From NCBI RefSeq assembly GCF_003443655.1, contig NZ_CP031941.1:429501-493500 (forward strand): 64,000 nt of DNA, written 5' to 3'. Position 1 is the stretch's first letter. Each line of letters opens with the position of its first letter. Under the pieces are notes generated by a model that worked only from the letters and a program-made list of their open reading frames with translations, was not told where the DNA came from and did no database searches. Origin of the DNA: Nostoc sphaeroides. GTDB lineage: Bacteria; Cyanobacteriota; Cyanobacteriia; Cyanobacteriales; Nostocaceae. Below, piece after piece: positions 1 through 9,150 of this stretch. The position numbers and the translations under genes were made by a program.

Positions 1-375
1 TTGTTGCAAGCGATACCAGTGATTGCATTTACAGATTTGGCATTTTCTTTGGATAGTGTGACAACTGCGATCGCAGTTTCTCAAGAAAAATGGCTAGTGC
101 TGACTGGTGCAACAATTGGGATTATTACGCTGCGATTCATGGCAGGATTGTTCATCCGTTGGCTAGACGAATATGAAAACTTAGAAGATGCAGGCTATGT
201 AACTGTGGCCTTGGTGGGCTTGCGCTTGTTGTTGAAAGTGGTCAACGATAGTTTAGTTCCACCAGAATGGATCATGATTGCTGCAATCTTCCTAATTTTA
301 GGCTGGGGATTTTCCAAGCGTGTTGGTACCCAATTGCCCCAAGTAGAACCAGAAAAGAGCGAAGTCTCTAAATAA
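1..375 (+). CDS. TerC family integral membrane protein, 5'-truncated by window edge
   Basis: This is the C-terminal part (124 residues) of a TerC-like membrane protein. TerC proteins are multi-pass membrane proteins linked to tellurite resistance, metal (often manganese) export and, in plants and cyanobacteria, thylakoid membrane biogenesis. Visible are the family motif FTDLAFSLDSV, with the acidic residues expected in a membrane segment, and two further hydrophobic stretches (about residues 30-50 and 88-104). The frame is open at base 1, so the real start lies upstream and the TTG there need not be a start. The charged tail ends at TAA, directly followed by a short GTGAGGA repeat run. The family call is firm; the transported substrate cannot be read from sequence. 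Confidence 0.85.
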   Translation: MLQAIPVIAFTDLAFSLDSVTTAIAVSQEKWLVLTGATIGIITLRFMAGLFIRWLDEYENLEDAGYVTVALVGLRLLLKVVNDSLVPPEWIMIAAIFLILGWGFSKRVGTQLPQVEPEKSEVSK

Positions 376-422
376 GTGAGGAGTGAGGAGTGAGGAGTTA
401 TGAATTTTCAACTCCTAACTTT

Positions 423-488
423 TGTACAGACGCGATTAATCGCGTCTCTACTACTAACTTTTGTACAGACGCGATTAATCGCGTCTCT
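423..488. repeat. Two copies of a palindromic GACGCGATTAATCGCGTC repeat
   Basis: Two 27-base copies (423-449 and 462-488) share the core GACGCGATTAATCGCGTC preceded by TGTACA. The core is a perfect palindrome and would form a hairpin. Related copies lie at 11992-12096, 29784-29808, 51557-51583, 57510-57585 and, in reverse, inside menC near 61320. Here they sit between the convergent ends of terC and ndk, so they may act as a bidirectional terminator; that role is inferred. Confidence 0.8.
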
Positions 489-491
489 CCA

Positions 492-941
492 TTACTCGTG
501 CAACCAAGGTGTTAAATGTGGTTGCCAATTTACTAATTCTTCATCCTTAAACCATAGGGCTATTTCCTTTTGCGCGGTTTCAGGAGCATCAGAACCGTGG
601 ATTAAGTTACGACCAATATTTATGCCAAAATCGCCGCGAATCGTTCCTGGCTCTGATGTTAAGGGGTTCGTCGCACCAATAATCTTTCTGGCAGATGCAA
701 CAACACCATCACCTTCCCATACCATCGCCACCACTGGGCTAGAAATGATAAATTCCACTAAACCGGCAAAAAACGGACGTTCCCGGTGAACATCATAGTG
801 TTGTTCGGCCAATTCCCGACTGACTTGCAGGAACTTCAAGCCAACTAGGGTAAAACCTTTAGTTTCAAAGCGACGGATAATTTCCCCCACTAACCCCCGT
901 TGTACTCCATCTGGCTTAATTGCTAAGAATGTACGTTCCAT
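492..941 (-). CDS. ndk: Nucleoside diphosphate kinase
   Basis: Ndk transfers the gamma phosphate of ATP to nucleoside diphosphates through a phospho-histidine intermediate, balancing (d)NTP pools in the cytoplasm. The 149-residue protein has the normal bacterial length. It starts [15 protein letters not shown], the classic N-terminal strand, and carries [10 protein letters not shown], where the histidine (about residue 115) is the phosphorylated active-site residue. It is monocistronic, convergent with terC and divergent from speA. Identity is certain from the signature. Confidence 0.97.
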   Translation of the reverse strand: MERTFLAIKPDGVQRGLVGEIIRRFETKGFTLVGLKFLQVSRELAEQHYDVHRERPFFAGLVEFIISSPVVAMVWEGDGVVASARKIIGATNPLTSEPGTIRGDFGINIGRNLIHGSDAPETAQKEIALWFKDEELVNWQPHLTPWLHE

Positions 942-959
942 TGCGATCTCCCAAAGCTT

Positions 960-1075
960 AATAAAGTTTTTATTTTGTCATTAGTCATTTGTCAAGAGTC
1001 ATTTGTCTAAGGGTAAGGGTTTTGCACTCTTGACTAATGACCAATGACTAATGACTCTTGACCAATCAGAGTTTA
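960..1075. repeat. Short tandem repeats in the ndk-speA intergenic region
   Basis: Degenerate copies of TCATTTGTC, GACTAATGAC and ACCAATGAC fill the space between the divergent ndk and speA genes. They belong to the short repeat families scattered through this window. No specific regulatory site was recognised. Confidence 0.6.
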
Positions 1076-1164
1076 TCTCAGAAATTATCATTGGGTGCAT
1101 ATACGTTCCCAAATGAATGCGTTAAATTGTTAAATCGTGGGCGAAAAACAGAGGTTAGGAAGAA

Positions 1165-3177
1165 ATGGGTGCTGATTCAACTGCTACATCTGACGAGGTG
1201 GTACTACCGTCCAATGGACACAAAGAAGTGAAAAATCATAAGCAAAAAAAGCTGTTACCACCTAGTCCTAACACAGGAGATTTACCTCGCTCCTGGAAAA
1301 TTGAGGATAGTGAAGCCTTGTACCGCATTGAAGGTTGGGGACAACCTTATTTTTCCATTAGCGCTGCTGGTCACGTTACCGTAGCACCCAAAGGCGATCG
1401 CGGGGGATCTCTTGACTTGTTTGAATTGGTCAACTCTATGAAACAGCGCAACTTGGGACTTCCCATGTTGATTCGCTTTTCTGATATTTTGGAAGACCGG
1501 ATTGAGCGGTTGAACGCTTGTTTTGCCAAAGCGATCGCTCGCTACAATTACCCTGGTGTCTACCGTGGCGTGTTTCCGGTCAAGTGCAACCAAGAGCGGC
1601 ATTTGATTGAGGATTTAGTGAAATTTGGCAAACCCCATCAATTTGGATTAGAAGCTGGTTCCAAGCCAGAATTAATGATTGCTCTGGCTGTGTTGGATAC
1701 ACCAGGAGCATTGTTAGTTTGCAACGGCTACAAAGACCGGGAATACATCGAAACGGCAATGTTAGCCCAAAGACTAGGGCAAACACCAATCATCGTCTTA
1801 GAACAGATTGAAGAGGTTGATTTGGTAATTGATGCCAATCGCCAGTTAGGTATTAAGCCAATATTAGGTGTTCGTGCTAAACTCAGTACCCAAGGTATGG
1901 GACGTTGGGGAGCCTCCAGTGGCGATCGCGCTAAATTTGGTTTGACAATGCCTGAAGTAATCGAGGCTGTTGACAAATTACGCGAAGCTGACTTGCTCGA
2001 TTCTTTGCAGTTGATGCACTTCCACATTGGCTCACAAATTTCTGCTATCAATGTAATTAAAGATGCCATCCAAGAAGCCAGCCGCATTTATGTAGAATTG
2101 TCGATGCTGGGGGCGGATATGAAATACCTTGATGTTGGTGGTGGCTTGGGCGTAGATTATGACGGTTCCCAAACCAACTTCTATGCATCGAAAAATTACA
2201 ACATGCAGAACTATGCCAACGACATCGTAGCAGAGTTAAAAGATACCTGTGCAGAGCGGCAGATTCCCGTACCAACACTGATTAGTGAAAGTGGACGAGC
2301 GATCGCTTCCCATCAGTCAGTGCTGATTTTTGATGTTCTCAGTACTAGTGATGTCCCTCTCGACATCCCAGAACCTCCACAAGAGGGAGAATCCCCAATT
2401 ATTAATTATCTTTGGGAAACTTACCAATCCATCAACCAAGAGAATTATCAGGAGTTCTACCACGATGCGGCACAATTCAAAGAAGAAGCCATCAGCCGCT
2501 TCAACTTAGGAATATTACGCCTTAGAGAACGAGCCAAAGCCGAACGCCTCTACTGGGCTTGTTGTCAGAAAATTCTTACCATCACTAGACAGCAAGAGTA
2601 CGTACCCGATGAACTGGAAGACCTAGAGAAAATCATGGCTTCCATCTACTACGTGAATATGTCAGTGTTTCAATCAGCACCAGATTGCTGGGCGATCGAT
2701 CAGCTATTCCCGATTATGCCAATCCACCGCTTGGATGAAGAACCAACGCGGCGGGGAATTTTGGCAGACCTTACCTGCGACAGTGATGGTAAAATAGACC
2801 GCTTTATAGACCTGCGCGATGTCAAATCGGTTTTAGAGTTACACACCCACAAGCCCGGAGAACCCTATTATTTGGGAATGTTCTTGAATGGAGCTTACCA
2901 GGAAATCATGGGCAATTTGCACAACCTATTTGGGGATACTAACGCCGTTCACATCCAATTAACGCCCAAAGGCTACCAGATTGAACACATTGTCAAAGGT
3001 GACACCATGAGCGAAGTGGTAAGCTACGTCCAGTATGACTCCGAAGATATGGTGGAAAACATTCGCCAGCGCTGCGAGAAAGCATTAGAAGAAAAGCGCA
3101 TTACCCTAGCAGAATCTCAGCGACTGCTACAAACCTACGAGCAGAGTCTCAGAAGATATACGTACTTAAATAGTTAG
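1165..3177 (+). CDS. speA: Biosynthetic arginine decarboxylase
   Basis: SpeA is a PLP enzyme that converts arginine to agmatine, the first step of putrescine and spermidine synthesis in cyanobacteria. At 670 residues it has the usual length of the fold-III decarboxylase. VFPVKCNQ (about residue 138) contains the PLP-binding lysine, HFHIGSQ the active-site histidine, and LDVGGGLGVDYDG the glycine loop for the PLP phosphate; LTCDSDGKID near residue 538 is the C-terminal substrate cysteine region. The ATG at 1165 follows AGGAAG with good spacing. The first ~40 residues are polar and probably disordered. The stop codon (AATAGTTAG) is the first unit of the TTAGGAGT repeat array that follows. Confidence 0.96.
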   Translation: MGADSTATSDEVVLPSNGHKEVKNHKQKKLLPPSPNTGDLPRSWKIEDSEALYRIEGWGQPYFSISAAGHVTVAPKGDRGGSLDLFELVNSMKQRNLGLPMLIRFSDILEDRIERLNACFAKAIARYNYPGVYRGVFPVKCNQERHLIEDLVKFGKPHQFGLEAGSKPELMIALAVLDTPGALLVCNGYKDREYIETAMLAQRLGQTPIIVLEQIEEVDLVIDANRQLGIKPILGVRAKLSTQGMGRWGASSGDRAKFGLTMPEVIEAVDKLREADLLDSLQLMHFHIGSQISAINVIKDAIQEASRIYVELSMLGADMKYLDVGGGLGVDYDGSQTNFYASKNYNMQNYANDIVAELKDTCAERQIPVPTLISESGRAIASHQSVLIFDVLSTSDVPLDIPEPPQEGESPIINYLWETYQSINQENYQEFYHDAAQFKEEAISRFNLGILRLRERAKAERLYWACCQKILTITRQQEYVPDELEDLEKIMASIYYVNMSVFQSAPDCWAIDQLFPIMPIHRLDEEPTRRGILADLTCDSDGKIDRFIDLRDVKSVLELHTHKPGEPYYLGMFLNGAYQEIMGNLHNLFGDTNAVHIQLTPKGYQIEHIVKGDTMSEVVSYVQYDSEDMVENIRQRCEKALEEKRITLAESQRLLQTYEQSLRRYTYLNS

Positions 3178-3493
3178 GAGTTAGGAATAAAGTTAGGAGT
3201 GAAGAGTTAGGAGTTAGGAGTGAAGAGTTAGGAGTTAGGAATAAAGTTATAGCAGTGTTCAGATAGCTTAGGACATTGGTAAATCGTCAGAGAACGGCTA
3301 TCACGCTATCCATAGCAGACTTGTCCTAACCAGGATGGCAGCCGCTATAAAAGTTAGGAGTGAAGAGTTAGGAATAAAGGTGATAACTCCAAACTCCAAA
3401 CTCCAAACTCCTAACTCCAAACTCCTAACTCCTAACTCCTAACTCCAAACTCCTAACTCCAAACTCCTAACTCCAAACTCCTAACTCCTAACT
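3172..3493. repeat. STRR array (TTAGGAGT / AACTCCTA units)
   Basis: The whole spacer between the convergent genes speA and the nucleotidyltransferase is made of 7-8 base units: TTAGGAGT and TGAAGAG units on the left, the complementary AACTCCTA and AACTCCAA units on the right. The array begins inside the speA stop codon and ends at the stop codon of the next gene. Because one half is the complement of the other, the transcript could fold into a long imperfect hairpin. A separate inverted-repeat element interrupts it at 3247-3350. Confidence 0.9.
3247..3350. mobile_element. MITE-like element inserted in the STRR array
   Basis: A 104-base segment starts TTATAGCAGTG and ends GCCGCTATAA, with TTAGGAC and GTCCTAA facing each other further inside, so the ends are imperfect inverted repeats. 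AAG lies directly outside both ends, a possible target duplication. It has no coding capacity and differs in composition from the repeats around it. Confidence 0.5.
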
Positions 3494-4663
3494 TTAACTT
3501 GCGTTTGTCCCCAACAATTCCTCTATCGCTTGTAGCTCAAGAGGGGTATGTAATGGCGGAGTCTGACGAGCATCGGTAATCAGCCAGTCTAAAGCAGCCG
3601 CTTGAACATCTATTGCAGCGCCAGTTTTATCCACGCAATAACGTCCAAACACCAGCTTATCGACTAAACGGACTCCTGGCCCCAGGCGCGACCATTCAAA
3701 AATGACGCTGTTTTCCACTGTTGCGCCACTGCATATCCAACAATTAGGGCCAATCATCGCTGGGCCGACAATTTTAGCTCCGTCTTCTATTCTCGTCATC
3801 CCGCCAATGTAAACTGGGCCTGTGATATCCACTTTGTCCCAATTTACGGCGACATTTAAGCCAGTGTAGATGCCAGGGGCGACTTCATGACCAGGAATTT
3901 GCACATTCTTGATTTCACCGAGCAGTACACCGCGAATCGCCCGCCAATAATCTGGTACTTTACCAATATCTACCCATTCAAAGTCCATAGGGATGGCGTA
4001 GAAAGGGGCTTTGATTTCCACTAATTTGGGAAACAATTGGCCACCAATATCATATTCGACACCAGAGGGGATATAGTTAAACACCTCTGGTTCAAAGATG
4101 TAAATACCTGTGTTGATGTTGGTGCTGAGGGCTTCTTCAGTTGAAGGTTTTTCTTGGAAAGCTTTAACACGCCCCTCTTCGTCTGTTACCACCACACCGT
4201 AGCTAGAAACTTCTTCTTTGGGAACAGATTTTGTAATAATAGTAGCGATCGAGCCTTTAGCTCTATGCCATTTAACTGCGGCAGTTAAATCCAAATCAAT
4301 TAAAGCATCACCGCATAACACCACAAAGGTATCATCAAAAAAGGGCGAGAAATCTTGGATGCGGCGCATCCCTCCAGCTGAACCAATTGCTTCGCCTTCC
4401 AGTTTCCCGTTGTCATCAATTTTTCCTTCAAAGGAATAGGCAATTTGCACTCCAAACCGTTGACCGTCACGAAAATAGTTTTCTATTTCCTCAGCCAAAT
4501 GACTAACATTGACCATAATTTGGTCAAATCCATGTTGGCGTAACAGTTCCAGCAAGAACTCCATCACTGGCTTTTGCAGGATGGGAATCATTGGTTTGGG
4601 AATTGTATAGGTAATCGGACGCACGCGAGTACCCTTGCCAGCCGCGAGAATCATCGCTTTCAT
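3494..4663 (-). CDS. Sugar-phosphate nucleotidyltransferase with left-handed beta-helix domain
   Basis: This 389-residue enzyme probably joins a hexose-1-phosphate to a nucleotide (GDP-mannose or NDP-glucose type) for polysaccharide or glycolipid synthesis. It begins MKAMILAAGKGTRVRPIT, the nucleotide-binding GxGTRxxP signature. CGDALIDLDL holds the metal-binding aspartate, and FQEKPSTEEALS the sugar-binding E-x-K-P. From about residue 255 hexapeptide repeats (GPVYIGGMTRIEDGAKI, then GPAMIGPN) form the C-terminal beta-helix. This two-domain architecture is common in cyanobacteria, often labelled mannose-1-phosphate guanylyltransferase. The exact sugar and nucleotide are not determined. The stop codon abuts the STRR array. 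Confidence 0.85.
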   Translation of the reverse strand: MKAMILAAGKGTRVRPITYTIPKPMIPILQKPVMEFLLELLRQHGFDQIMVNVSHLAEEIENYFRDGQRFGVQIAYSFEGKIDDNGKLEGEAIGSAGGMRRIQDFSPFFDDTFVVLCGDALIDLDLTAAVKWHRAKGSIATIITKSVPKEEVSSYGVVVTDEEGRVKAFQEKPSTEEALSTNINTGIYIFEPEVFNYIPSGVEYDIGGQLFPKLVEIKAPFYAIPMDFEWVDIGKVPDYWRAIRGVLLGEIKNVQIPGHEVAPGIYTGLNVAVNWDKVDITGPVYIGGMTRIEDGAKIVGPAMIGPNCWICSGATVENSVIFEWSRLGPGVRLVDKLVFGRYCVDKTGAAIDVQAAALDWLITDARQTPPLHTPLELQAIEELLGTNAS

Positions 4664-4894
4664 AAAAATTTATTCCTCAACCACAAGCCAGTTTACTTTC
4701 ATCGAGTGATACTTAATCATCAATTTTTATTTCTGCTTTTAGTTATTCCTGTTTAAGGGATAACAGTAATTTGGTGGTTCTTGCAACCATAGGTATACTT
4801 AGATGACAAGCGATCGCTTATCTTTTCAATTTACTCGGATTTTGGGACTGAATCAAAAATCTGTAAATTATCTGTAAGGCTACTTTTCGCTTTT

Positions 4895-5725
4895 TTAGTT
4901 CATCGACTGCTCAAAAGGTTTACCAGTCTTAGCTGAATCTGTAAGTAGCCGAATTTTAATCTCATGGTAAAACTCCTCTTGAAACAGTTCTACTTTCGAT
5001 TGAGCCGAAAGTAGTAGTAGCGCCCAGAAAACGCTAACTAGGTTACTGTGTTTAGAATCATGTCCAGACCCATTTTGGTTGAGATACTTTGTCTGAGTCC
5101 ACAACTCTACAAGTTGTTCTAAATTCAACCAATTTTGTTCTAAATTTAGCTCCCTTGCCGATATATTCAACACCTGCTCCAGTTCCCTAGCTACTTCCGT
5201 CAGATTTTCCTGGTGAGCTAACTCCAGCGCCTCTCGCATACTTTGGACGCTAGGCAGTCGTCTGGGACGAATAGGTTTGCTGACTTTTTCTACCAGTTTT
5301 AGCTGGTTCGCCATAATCTGCAATTGCTTAATTAACTCTTGTAGAGTCACCCGGCGCTTTGGTGGCGGCATTGCCGATGCCCGACGACGCAATTGCCGTT
5401 CTAATGGTAGACGATGACCCTGATGTGATATTCCGTCTTCATTTTCCAATAGGGAATCATCTACTACACCATCTTGGATATCTCCTACTGTTGACAATTG
5501 CATCAAAGTATTGGCTTTGAATAATACCAGCATTGATGCTGACAAAAAAGCCTGTCCAGATTGAGACAAGTCCGATTCATAACCTCTTCTTATTGCCTCC
5601 GGTGCCATCAGTTCTAAGTAACGGTCAATCACCTCAATCACTTGGACATCCCAAGGGTCAATTTCTCCCTGTTGGGCTTGGTAAATCAGGAGTGTGATTG
5701 TTTCTAATAGCTCGGAAGCTTCCAT
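4895..5725 (-). CDS. scpA: Segregation and condensation protein A
   Basis: ScpA is the kleisin of the bacterial SMC-ScpAB condensin, bridging the SMC heads during chromosome organisation. The N-terminus has the kleisin pattern LLIYQAQQGEIDPWDVQVIEV and is followed by a helix with EAIRRGYESDLSQSGQAFL. The middle (residues ~85-135) is basic and variable; the C-terminal ~70 residues (VSVFWALLLLSAQSKVELFQ) are the winged-helix part that binds the SMC cap. Its 276 residues fit cyanobacterial ScpA. No scpB is adjacent. It is separated from the upstream AI-2E family gene by a G-rich repeat spacer. Confidence 0.9.
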   Translation of the reverse strand: MEASELLETITLLIYQAQQGEIDPWDVQVIEVIDRYLELMAPEAIRRGYESDLSQSGQAFLSASMLVLFKANTLMQLSTVGDIQDGVVDDSLLENEDGISHQGHRLPLERQLRRRASAMPPPKRRVTLQELIKQLQIMANQLKLVEKVSKPIRPRRLPSVQSMREALELAHQENLTEVARELEQVLNISARELNLEQNWLNLEQLVELWTQTKYLNQNGSGHDSKHSNLVSVFWALLLLSAQSKVELFQEEFYHEIKIRLLTDSAKTGKPFEQSMN

Positions 5726-5799
5726 TAAAGGGTTCTAAGTTAATTAATCAGAATCAATCACTATTGTGAATTGTGAGATCAGATTGTGCAACTTTTGAC

Positions 5800-5918
5800 C
5801 TTGGGCATTGGGCATGGAGAAGAGACAAGGCAGACAAGGAAGAGGGGGGGAGACAAGGGAGAGGAGAGACTTGTTCAAGAATTCCCCCTTGTCCCCCTGC
5901 CCCCTGCCCCCTGCCCCC
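5800..5918. repeat. Purine/pyrimidine-skewed short repeats (GACAAGG, CCCCCTG)
   Basis: The spacer between the AI-2E family gene and scpA holds GAGACAAGG-type units followed by three CCCCCTGCC-like units. They belong to the same repeat class as the spacers at 7776-7870 and 9118-9160. No promoter was recognised for scpA. Confidence 0.6.
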
Positions 5919-7013
5919 TTAATCAGGGGGTGGGTCATGAGTAATAGTAACACTTGATACAAAATCACTTGGTTTGCCGCTCTTGATTGCATCGAAAGTG
6001 CCTTTAATAGTACCAGCAATAGGAACAGCAACAAGTGTCCCCAACAAGCCAGCAATCTCAAATCCCATCAAAATAGCTACAAAAATCCAGATGGGGTTCA
6101 GCCCAATAAAGTTGCCGAGTAACCTGGGAGCTAACAAGTTATCTTTAACCTGCTGCATGAGAATTGCCGCGATCGCAACTTGAACTGCTAACCACCAATT
6201 TTGCAGCAGGACTAAAATCGTCACTAGACCAATGCCGAGAGATGCCCCGATAAAGGGAATGAGTTCCGAGATCCCGATTAATATGGCAAACAACAGGGCA
6301 AAGGGCAGCTTCATCACCAAGAAAATTGGCGTCAGGGTTAGCACCATGAACAGTCCTAGCAACAACTGGCTGAGGAAAAAGTTCTGAAAATTTAGGCGCA
6401 AGGATGCGGTAAGAGGATCTGCAATATTAGAGGGCAAAAGATTGACCAGACCATACCAGACGCGATCGCCATATAAAAGCATATAAAATGCAAGCACGAT
6501 TACTAACACTACGTCAAGTAATCCTGACAGCAGTGTTCCAGCAAATCCCACTGCACCAGAAGCTAGTTGTTGTACCAGATTCTGAATGTTGGCATTGATT
6601 TGACTGCTCACAACCCTCAAATCAATTGGCAAACGTCGTTGTTTTGCCAGCTTCTCAAACTGCTCTAAGTTTGCTTGACTAGCGCCTAACCAATCAGGGA
6701 TATTATTTAACAGTTGGATTGTTTGGTCAATGATCAACGGCACTAGCGTGACGCCCAGAATTCCAAACAGGGTTAACGTTGCAAGTAAAACTATGATCAC
6801 CGCCTGAGTGCGCGTAATTTGAGCACGTTCAAAGAACTTAACTGGATAATTTAGTAGAAAAGCCAAAATTGCCGCAATGATTAAGACGGTAATAGGATGC
6901 TGAAAATAGCGAAAAAGCACAGACAGCAGCCAGACATTGAGAGCGATAATCGGGCCGCTTAGACCATAAATTAACAGGCGTTGAAGGGAGGCCAAACGGC
7001 GCATCTTATGCAA
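5919..7013 (-). CDS. AI-2E family (PerM-like) transporter
   Basis: This 364-residue polytopic inner-membrane protein belongs to the AI-2E/PerM family (formerly UPF0118), whose members export small molecules or act as ion antiporters; autoinducer-2 export is shown for few. Hydrophobic segments occur at about residues 10-30, 34-55, 68-92, 150-180 and in several helices after 210. The conserved segment ISELIPFIGASLGIG (about residue 243) and the C-terminal LLGTLVAVPIAGTIKG are typical. It starts at ATG; the terminal DPPPD is followed by repetitive spacer. Substrate unknown. Confidence 0.85.
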   Translation of the reverse strand: MHKMRRLASLQRLLIYGLSGPIIALNVWLLSVLFRYFQHPITVLIIAAILAFLLNYPVKFFERAQITRTQAVIIVLLATLTLFGILGVTLVPLIIDQTIQLLNNIPDWLGASQANLEQFEKLAKQRRLPIDLRVVSSQINANIQNLVQQLASGAVGFAGTLLSGLLDVVLVIVLAFYMLLYGDRVWYGLVNLLPSNIADPLTASLRLNFQNFFLSQLLLGLFMVLTLTPIFLVMKLPFALLFAILIGISELIPFIGASLGIGLVTILVLLQNWWLAVQVAIAAILMQQVKDNLLAPRLLGNFIGLNPIWIFVAILMGFEIAGLLGTLVAVPIAGTIKGTFDAIKSGKPSDFVSSVTITHDPPPD

Positions 7014-7131
7014 CCTATTTTAGATATTCTTTAAGAGAATTTGTAAAATTCTTGATGGTGCTGATCATCATCATAGATATTTTTAACAAAGACATGTATA
7101 AGCGTATCTGATAACAAGGAAGTAAATCAAA

Positions 7132-7776
7132 ATGGACAAAACCGTAGCCGACCTTCGCAAAGACTACACCTTGGAAGGTTTGAGCGAACTTGAAGTTGAC
7201 CTCAATCCGTTTATCCAATTTAAAAAATGGTTCGAGCAGGCACTAGCAGCCCAACTCCCAGAACCCAATGCCATGACCATTGCTACCGCCACACCAGACA
7301 GTAAGCCGTCAGCCAGAATGGTGCTGCTGAAGGATTTTGATGAACGGGGCTTTGCTTTCTTTACCAACTACAACAGCCACAAAGCACAAGAACTGGCAGA
7401 AAATCCCCAGGCGGCTTTAGTCTTCTGGTGGGCAGAACTGGAACGTCAAGTCCGAATTTCCGGGTATGTGGAGAAAGTTTCTGAAACTGAGTCTGACCAG
7501 TATTTTGACACTCGGCCTGCCAACAGTCGCCTGGGTGCGTGGGTATCTAATCAAAGTGAGGTGATAGAAAGCCGAGAAGTCCTGGAGCGACGTTTGCAGG
7601 AGTTCTACAGCAAATATGAAAATCAGGAGATTCCTCGACCACCTCATTGGGGAGGCTTACGAGTAATCCCTACAGAAATTGAGTTTTGGCAAGGACGCTC
7701 TAGCCGCTTACACGATCGCTTACTCTATAGCCGTTTAGATAATGACACTTGGAAAATAGAGCGGTTGTCACCGTGA
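7132..7776 (+). CDS. pdxH: Pyridoxamine 5'-phosphate oxidase
   Basis: PdxH is a dimeric FMN enzyme oxidising pyridoxamine or pyridoxine phosphate to pyridoxal phosphate. The 214-residue protein matches the family length. Features are the N-terminal [12 protein letters not shown], the FMN-binding segments [22 protein letters not shown] (shown here in part: [14 protein letters not shown]) and [19 protein letters not shown], and the C-terminal signature [13 protein letters not shown] with the substrate-binding arginines. The ATG at 7132 follows AAGGAAG. It is divergent from the AI-2E family gene and is a single-gene unit. Confidence 0.95.
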   Translation: MDKTVADLRKDYTLEGLSELEVDLNPFIQFKKWFEQALAAQLPEPNAMTIATATPDSKPSARMVLLKDFDERGFAFFTNYNSHKAQELAENPQAALVFWWAELERQVRISGYVEKVSETESDQYFDTRPANSRLGAWVSNQSEVIESREVLERRLQEFYSKYENQEIPRPPHWGGLRVIPTEIEFWQGRSSRLHDRLLYSRLDNDTWKIERLSP

Positions 7777-7883
7777 AGAAGAGGCAGGGGGCAGGGGGCA
7801 AGGGGAGCAGGGGGAGCAGAGGAAGAAGAATCTATAACCAATGCCCAATGCCCAATGCCCAATTCTCAATGCCCCGCGTCACA

Positions 7884-8504
7884 TTACCATTGAGCAATCA
7901 AATTTTGAATTGCTGCCCGTGCTTCTGATAAAGATTGGGTACGGGCATCTCCCTCATTCAGGCTATTAGCGTTAATAAATTGAATGTCTGTAATTCCAAT
8001 AAAGCCGAAAATCGCCCGCAGGTAGGGTTCTTGGAAGTCATAAGCAGCGTAAGGAGATGTCGCGCTAAAGTCACCGCCGCGAGCTGTAATGATCACCGCC
8101 TTTTTACCCTCGACTAATCCTCTTAAGCCTTGAGCATCTATAGCAAAAGTCCGGTTAGCGCGAACGATTTGGTCGATGTAAGCCTTAAATGTGGAAGGTA
8201 TATTGAAGTTGTACATTGGCACTCCAAAGACGTAGCGATCGGCTGCCAAAAACTCATCAATCAATTCGTCAGAAATCCTAAGTGCCTCAGTTAATTCTGG
8301 GGTATGGGTTTCTGGTGGTGAAAATGCAGCTGCAATCCAAGCTTCATTAACGTGAGGAATTGTGTGACGCCCGATATCTCGATAGGCGATCGCATCTTCA
8401 GGATGTGCTGCCCTCCAACCACTGACGAATTCTTTAGATAGTTCCCTGGAGTGCGATCGCTCACCACGGGGACTGGAATCAATATGTAGAATGTTTACCA
8501 CCAA
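7884..8504 (-). CDS. azoR: FMN-dependent NADH-azoreductase
   Basis: AzoR is a flavodoxin-fold homodimer that reduces azo compounds and quinones with NADH, protecting from thiol-specific and quinone stress. The 206-residue sequence starts with the strand VVNILHIDSSPRGERSHSR, whose SSPRGE loop binds the FMN phosphate. VFGVPMYNFNIPSTFKAYID (about residue 93) and the TARGG segment near residue 142 are the other flavin contacts. It diverges from an HxlR-family regulator across a 146-base region containing palindromic sites, an arrangement typical of an electrophile-responsive pair; the regulatory link is inferred. Confidence 0.93.
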   Translation of the reverse strand: MVVNILHIDSSPRGERSHSRELSKEFVSGWRAAHPEDAIAYRDIGRHTIPHVNEAWIAAAFSPPETHTPELTEALRISDELIDEFLAADRYVFGVPMYNFNIPSTFKAYIDQIVRANRTFAIDAQGLRGLVEGKKAVIITARGGDFSATSPYAAYDFQEPYLRAIFGFIGITDIQFINANSLNEGDARTQSLSEARAAIQNLIAQW

Positions 8505-8582
8505 ATATCTCCTGATTAGCTAGCATTTACTGCTTTTACTTTTTTTGAGTCTAAATTTCAAAGCATTACATCAGATACTAAA

Positions 8583-8624
8583 AGTAACTAGTTACTAAAG
8601 TAAAGTAGTTACCATAAAGTAACT
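8583..8624. promoter_or_regulatory. Candidate HxlR-type operators between azoR and its regulator
   Basis: Bases 8583-8596 form the perfect 14-base palindrome AGTAACTAGTTACT. A second inverted repeat, AGTTAC then six bases then GTAACT, covers 8607-8624. Both share the AGTAAC half-site and lie in the shared promoter region of azoR and the HxlR gene. HxlR regulators bind such symmetrical AT-rich sites as dimers. Binding is inferred, not shown. Confidence 0.55.
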
Positions 8625-8650
8625 GCCGCACAATTTTAGCTAACTTATCA

Positions 8651-8977
8651 ATGTCTGTCTCTAAAAATCCTGATGCTTGCCCTGTCAATATTTTGATGTC
8701 CTTACTATCAGGCCCCTGGACAATGTATATACTGTGGGTGTTGTGTAATAGTGGGCCTACTCGCTTTGGTGCATTAAAACACCTAGTTGAGGGCATCTCT
8801 ACCAAAGTTTTAACGGAAAGACTGAGGATGCTTGAGGCAGCAGAGATTATTTATCGCCATTATGAACCAACTGTCCCACCCCAAGTAACTTACGGTCTTA
8901 CAGAACGTGGTCAGGAACTCATTGATGTACTTCATCAACTCAGTACACTTGCTGAACGTTGGTATGGCAGCAAATAA
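8651..8977 (+). CDS. HxlR family winged-helix transcriptional regulator
   Basis: This 108-residue DNA-binding protein has the HxlR fold. It begins with a short segment containing CPVNILMSLLSGPWTMYILW, where the cysteine near residue 11 matches the redox- or electrophile-sensing cysteine of YodB/HypR-like members. FGALKHLVEGISTKVLTERLR is the helix-turn-helix and YGLTERGQELIDVLHQL the wing and dimer helix. Placed divergently from azoR, it probably represses both genes until quinone or disulfide stress modifies the cysteine. That mechanism is established for YodB-type relatives and only inferred here. Confidence 0.9.
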   Translation: MSVSKNPDACPVNILMSLLSGPWTMYILWVLCNSGPTRFGALKHLVEGISTKVLTERLRMLEAAEIIYRHYEPTVPPQVTYGLTERGQELIDVLHQLSTLAERWYGSK

Positions 8978-9150
8978 GGGGAGCAGGGAATGGGGAATGG
9001 GGAATAGTGACGACTGAAGTTGTGGGATTGGAATAAGAACGCTTTATGCGTCGTTGCAAGCAATCTCAGCATAATTTTTCTTTTTGAGTGCGGCTCTAAA
9101 CCCAGAACTAAAGTTATTCCCTATCCCCTATCCCCTTGTCCCCTTGTCCC

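Noticed and set aside
5744-6061. 105-codon minus-strand frame over the G-rich spacer
   Set aside because: It is out of frame with and overlaps the AI-2E family gene and otherwise translates repeats.
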